A stretch of 39,616 nucleotides of DNA from Polaromonas sp. (GTDB lineage Bacteria; Pseudomonadota; Gammaproteobacteria; Burkholderiales; Burkholderiaceae_C), in NCBI RefSeq assembly GCF_010365105.1, contig NZ_JAAFGZ010000030.1:1-39616 (forward strand). Reading direction: 5' to 3'. Below, piece after piece: positions 36,282-39,616 of this stretch. Position numbers and translations under genes: made by a program. The notes beneath the pieces were generated by a model, which did not search any database, was not told the origin of the DNA, and worked only from the letters and a program-made list of their open reading frames with translations. Position 1 is the first letter of the stretch; each line of letters starts with the position of its first letter.

Positions 36282-36800
36282 TTAGCCGAAGATTTCTTCG
36301 ACTGATTTGCCACGCTTGGCCGCGATGTCGGAGGCCGTGGTGGAATTTTTCAGTGCGTCCATGGTGGCGCGCACCATGTTGTACGGGTTGCTCGAACCAT
36401 GGCTCTTGGCCACGATGTCGGTGATGCCCATGACTTCAAACACTGCACGCATCGGGCCGCCAGCAATGATGCCGGTACCCTTGGGAGCCGGCGCCATCAT
36501 GACGTTGGCTGCACCCCAGTGACCAAACACATTGTGGTGCAGCGTGCCGTTTTTCAATGACACCTTGGTCATGTTGCGGCGCGCCTCTTCCATGGCTTTT
36601 TGCACGGCAGCAGGCACTTCTTTCGACTTGCCTTTGCCCATGCCGACGCGACCATCACCGTCGCCGACCACCGTGAGTGCGGCGAAGCCGAGGATACGGC
36701 CGCCCTTCACCACTTTGGTCACGCGGTTGATCGCGATCATTTTTTCCTTCAGACCATCGTCTGGAGCGTCGTTTTGCGATTTAGCTTGAAACTTAGCCAT
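36282..36800 (-). CDS. rpsE: 30S ribosomal protein S5
   Basis: Small-subunit protein of the decoding and mRNA-entry region, 172 residues. The double-stranded RNA-binding part has [32 protein letters not shown], and the C-terminal half has [39 protein letters not shown]. Seventeen bases after rplR. Confidence 0.98.
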   Translation of the reverse strand: MAKFQAKSQNDAPDDGLKEKMIAINRVTKVVKGGRILGFAALTVVGDGDGRVGMGKGKSKEVPAAVQKAMEEARRNMTKVSLKNGTLHHNVFGHWGAANVMMAPAPKGTGIIAGGPMRAVFEVMGITDIVAKSHGSSNPYNMVRATMDALKNSTTASDIAAKRGKSVEEIFG

Positions 36801-36817
36801 ACTTGATTCCAGTCTGC

Positions 36818-37183
36818 TTAGAACTGCAAACCAGCTTCGCGAGCCGCATCAGCCAGCGCTTTGACGCGGCCATGGTACGCAAAACCGGCGCGATCGAACG
36901 CCACTTTTTCTACACCTGCTGCTTTTGCCTTTTCGGCAATACGCTTGCCAATGGCTTGCGCAGCAGCAACATTTCCACCCTTGCCAGAGCCGCCAATTTC
37001 ATTACGCACTTCCACTTCAGCCGTGGAAGCGGACGCCAGAACCTTGGTGCCGTCGCCAGAAATAACACTGGCGTAAATATGCAGATTGGTGCGATTGACG
37101 GACAGACGGGCAACGCCTTGATTGGCAATGCGGATACGCGTCTGGCGTGAACGACGAAGGCGCTGCGCTTTTTTGGTCAACAT
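36818..37183 (-). CDS. rplR: 50S ribosomal protein L18
   Basis: 5S-rRNA-binding protein, 121 residues, with the basic N-terminus [19 protein letters not shown] and the L18 core ([40 protein letters not shown]). Eleven bases after rplF. Confidence 0.97.
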   Translation of the reverse strand: MLTKKAQRLRRSRQTRIRIANQGVARLSVNRTNLHIYASVISGDGTKVLASASTAEVEVRNEIGGSGKGGNVAAAQAIGKRIAEKAKAAGVEKVAFDRAGFAYHGRVKALADAAREAGLQF

Positions 37184-37194
37184 AATGCAGCTCC

Positions 37195-37728
37195 TTATTT
37201 CTTCTTGGTTTCTTTGATCGTGATTTTTTCATCCGAATAACGGATGCCCTTGCCCTTGTAAGGCTCGGGAGGACGAACTGCGCGCACTTCAGCGGCAATC
37301 TGGCCTACACGTTGGCGATCAGAACCCTTGATGACCACTTCGGTGGGCGTCGGGGTGGTGACCGTGATGCCCGCAGGCATCGCCATGACCACAGGATGGG
37401 AATAGCCCACCGTGAGGTTCAGCTTGTCGCCCTGCGCCTGGGCCTTGAAGCCCACGCCGACCAGGTTCAGCTTTTTCTGGAAACCGGTCGTGACACCGAC
37501 GACCATGTTGTTCACGAGCTGACGCATCGTGCCGCTCATGGCGTTGGCTTCACGGGAATCATTGGCTGGCGCAAAAGTCAACTTGCCGTCTTCACTCTTG
37601 ACGACGACATGCGCGTTTTGTGTCAGCGCCAAAGTGCCGAGGGCTCCCTTGACATTGATCTGGTCTTCTTTGATTGCGACGTCCACACCCTGAGGGATGG
37701 AAACCGGCATTTTTGCTACACGAGACAT
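37195..37728 (-). CDS. rplF: 50S ribosomal protein L6
   Basis: Protein at the base of the L7/L12 stalk, 177 residues. [19 protein letters not shown] at the N-terminus, [20 protein letters not shown] in the middle and the C-terminal [26 protein letters not shown] are typical. Twenty-four bases after rpsH. Confidence 0.98.
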   Translation of the reverse strand: MSRVAKMPVSIPQGVDVAIKEDQINVKGALGTLALTQNAHVVVKSEDGKLTFAPANDSREANAMSGTMRQLVNNMVVGVTTGFQKKLNLVGVGFKAQAQGDKLNLTVGYSHPVVMAMPAGITVTTPTPTEVVIKGSDRQRVGQIAAEVRAVRPPEPYKGKGIRYSDEKITIKETKKK

Positions 37729-37752
37729 TTCAGTTACTCCTCAATGCCGCCG

Positions 37753-38148
37753 TTAGGCCACGTAGCACAGCACTTCGCCACCGGTACCGGTAGCGCGTGC
37801 TTTGCGATCAGTCATGACACCCTGGGGCGTCGTGACAATTGCCACGCCAAGGCCGTTCATGACCTGGGGGATGGCACCATGGCCTTTGTACACACGAAGG
37901 CCGGGGCGGCTGACGCGCTCGATGCGCTCAATCACGGGCTTGCCTGCGTAATACTTCAGGGCGATTTCCAGCTGGGGCTTGCCATCGTTGGCCTTGACGG
38001 AGAAGCCATCAATGTAGCCCTCATCCTTCAGAACCTGTGCAATGGCGACTTTGACTTTTGACGAAGGCACCAGCACAACGGCTTTTTCAACCATTTGTGC
38101 ATTGCGGATGCGTGTCAACATGTCGGCGATAGGATCACTCATACTCAT
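37753..38148 (-). CDS. rpsH: 30S ribosomal protein S8
   Basis: 16S rRNA-binding protein; in E. coli it is the autogenous repressor of the spc operon. The 131 residues begin [25 protein letters not shown] and end in [22 protein letters not shown], the conserved RNA-binding face. Eighteen bases after rpsN. Confidence 0.98.
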   Translation of the reverse strand: MSMSDPIADMLTRIRNAQMVEKAVVLVPSSKVKVAIAQVLKDEGYIDGFSVKANDGKPQLEIALKYYAGKPVIERIERVSRPGLRVYKGHGAIPQVMNGLGVAIVTTPQGVMTDRKARATGTGGEVLCYVA

Positions 38149-38166
38149 CTGGGGTTCTCCTATTGC

Positions 38167-38472
38167 TTACCAGCTTGCCTTGGTGATACCAGGGATATCA
38201 CCAGCGAAAGCCAACTCGCGGATCTTGGCGCGAGCCAGGCCGAATTGACGGAACGTACCACGCGGGCGACCGGTGATGGCACAGCGGTTACGCTGGCGGG
38301 TCGGGTTCGCATTACGCGGCAACTTTTGCAGCTCTTGACGGGCCAGATGGCGCTCGTCATCGGTACGCTTGAAATCATTGGCGATTGCCTTGAGTTCAGC
38401 GTGTTTCTTGGCAAACTTGGCGACGAGCTTGTCGCGCTTCAGTTCACGTTGCAGCAGGGCTTGTTTTGCCAT
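38167..38472 (-). CDS. rpsN: 30S ribosomal protein S14 (long, zinc-free form)
   Basis: Head protein, 101 residues, the long type without the CxxC zinc ribbon. [20 protein letters not shown] begins it and [39 protein letters not shown] ends it. Nine bases after rplE. Confidence 0.98.
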   Translation of the reverse strand: MAKQALLQRELKRDKLVAKFAKKHAELKAIANDFKRTDDERHLARQELQKLPRNANPTRQRNRCAITGRPRGTFRQFGLARAKIRELAFAGDIPGITKASW

Positions 38473-38481
38473 CTTGCGCCT

Positions 38482-39021
38482 TCAGTTCTTGAACGGAAAA
38501 CGGAAGGCGGTGAGGAGGGCTTTGCACTCTTCATCGGTCTTGGCCGTTGTGGTGATACTGATATTGAGACCGCGCAAGGCATCAACCTTGTCGTACTCGA
38601 TTTCAGGAAAAATGATCTGCTCTTTCACGCCGATGTTGTAGTTGCCGCGGCCATCGAAGGCACGGCCGGAAATACCACGAAAGTCACGGACGCGGGGCAG
38701 GGCCACGGTCACGAAACGATCAAGGAATTCGTACATCTGCACGCCGCGCAGCGTGACCATGCAGCCAATTGGCAGGTCTTCGCGGATCTTGAAACCGGCG
38801 ATAGCCTTCTTGGCCTTGGTCACCACAGGCTTCTGGCCTGCGATCTTGGCCATGTCGGCCACGGCGTTGTCCATGACTTTCTTGTCCGCGACTGCCTCGC
38901 TCACACCCATGTTGAGCGTGATCTTGGTGATGCGCGGCACCTGCATGGGTGTCGTGTAGCCGAATTTTTCAATCAGGGCGGGCGCGATTTTCTCGCGGTA
39001 CTGGTCTTGCAAGCGTGCCAT
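38482..39021 (-). CDS. rplE: 50S ribosomal protein L5
   Basis: 5S-rRNA-binding protein of the central protuberance, 179 residues. [21 protein letters not shown] (about 29-49), [30 protein letters not shown] and the C-terminal [27 protein letters not shown] are typical. Two bases after rplX, so translation is likely coupled. Confidence 0.98.
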   Translation of the reverse strand: MARLQDQYREKIAPALIEKFGYTTPMQVPRITKITLNMGVSEAVADKKVMDNAVADMAKIAGQKPVVTKAKKAIAGFKIREDLPIGCMVTLRGVQMYEFLDRFVTVALPRVRDFRGISGRAFDGRGNYNIGVKEQIIFPEIEYDKVDALRGLNISITTTAKTDEECKALLTAFRFPFKN

Positions 39022-39023
39022 GT

Positions 39024-39344
39024 TTATGCAGCCTTAATTTCTTCGCCGCTGGACTTGAAGACGCGCGTTTTCTTGCCGTCAGCCAACAACTTGATACCAA
39101 CACGATCCGCCTTGCCCGAAGCCGCATTAAAGATAGCGACATTGGACTGGTGAATCGGCATGCTTTTTTCAACAATGCCACCCGTAGTGCCTTTGAGCGG
39201 ATTGGGCTTGGTGTGTTTTTTCACCAGATTGATCCCGTCCACCAGCACATAGCTGTCATCGACGCGCTGCGTGATCGTGCCGCGCTTGCCCTTGTCGCGA
39301 CCGGTGATCACGATGATCTCGTCGCCTTTGCGAATTTTGTTCAT
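39024..39344 (-). CDS. rplX: 50S ribosomal protein L24
   Basis: Early assembly initiator of the large subunit, 106 residues, with the KOW motif near the start ([24 protein letters not shown]) and [35 protein letters not shown]. Twelve bases after rplN, two before rplE. Confidence 0.98.
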   Translation of the reverse strand: MNKIRKGDEIIVITGRDKGKRGTITQRVDDSYVLVDGINLVKKHTKPNPLKGTTGGIVEKSMPIHQSNVAIFNAASGKADRVGIKLLADGKKTRVFKSSGEEIKAA

Positions 39345-39356
39345 TGCCTTTGGTCC

Positions 39357-39616
39357 TTACAGAACTTCAGGAGCCAGGGACACGATCTTCATGAACTTTT
39401 CAGTGCGCAACTCGCGCGTCACTGGTCCAAAGATACGGGTGCCGATAGGCTCCAGCTTGGCATTGAGCAGCACTGCTGCATTGCCATCGAATTTGACGAG
39501 CGAGCCGTCACCGCGGCGGATGCCCTTGGCGGTGCGAACGACCACAGCACTGTAAACCTCGCCTTTTTTGACGCGGCCACGTGGAGCGGCTTCTTTGATA
39601 CTCACCTTGATGACGT
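39357..39616 (-). CDS. rplN: 50S ribosomal protein L14 (N-terminus beyond window edge)
   Basis: The frame enters from the right edge and gives the last 85 residues plus part of a codon of the normal 122: [20 protein letters not shown], then [25 protein letters not shown] and the end [19 protein letters not shown]. The start codon lies outside the window. An in-frame ATA/ATG-like reading inside the fragment is not a true start. L14 opens the spc operon in the standard order. Confidence 0.97.
   Translation of the reverse strand, partial: VIKVSIKEAAPRGRVKKGEVYSAVVVRTAKGIRRGDGSLVKFDGNAAVLLNAKLEPIGTRIFGPVTRELRTEKFMKIVSLAPEVL

Overview
The window looks like a chromosomal segment of a betaproteobacterium of the order Burkholderiales, most likely family Comamonadaceae (Polaromonas or Rhodoferax-like). 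This rests on the protein families, the high GC content, the TtuD-type glycerate kinase, the form of the spc/alpha ribosomal operon, and short GCTAT-N7-ATAGC palindromes of a kind I associate with that family. The genus is an inference. No insertion sequence, prophage, CRISPR array or defence system is visible.

Region 1 (1-8145, minus strand) is a compact catabolic operon transcribed gcl-hyi-glxR-ttuD-pyk-eno. Together these enzymes condense two glyoxylate to tartronate semialdehyde, interconvert it with hydroxypyruvate, reduce it to glycerate, phosphorylate that to 2-phosphoglycerate, dehydrate to PEP and yield pyruvate. An intrinsic terminator follows eno, and directly after it starts an AmiS/UreI-type urea or short-amide channel gene cut by the left edge. 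A divergent LysR gene (8270) with a perfect 17-bp palindrome in the shared intergenic space is the likely regulator.

Region 2 (9295-23805) is a purine (urate) degradation island. On the minus strand lie uraH, a membrane cytochrome c urate oxidase (puuD), an NCS2 urate/xanthine-type permease, a BMP-family binding protein, a 3' remnant of a second permease copy, and a porin. Divergently on the plus strand run a GntR regulator, puuE allantoinase, a UraD-allantoate amidohydrolase fusion and an atypical M20-family protein, ended by a strong bidirectional terminator. Beyond it come a second stand-alone UraD, an MFS transporter of the ACS type, its divergent LysR gene, and a guanine-deaminase-like enzyme. 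Two TGTATACA palindromes, one before the GntR gene and one before puuD, are candidate GntR operators. The island feeds glyoxylate into region 1, so the window encodes nearly the whole route from urate to pyruvate. The step after allantoate cleavage (ureidoglycine/ureidoglycolate to glyoxylate) has no recognisable AllA; the M20 protein is the obvious candidate although it lacks several usual metal ligands.

Region 3 (23842-30767) is mixed: a fossil of an allantoate-amidohydrolase-like gene, an AEC transporter, a Rep/UvrD helicase, a small lipoprotein, outer membrane phospholipase A and a CPA1 sodium/proton antiporter.

Region 4 (30780-39616, minus strand) is the distal spc operon plus the alpha operon: rplN (cut by the right edge), rplX, rplE, rpsN, rpsH, rplF, rplR, rpsE, rpmD, rplO, secY, rpmJ, rpsM, rpsK, rpsD, rpoA, rplQ, followed closely by an initiator tRNA-Met and a shared bidirectional terminator. 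infA is absent from its usual place between secY and rpmJ, and two strong hairpins flank rpsD.
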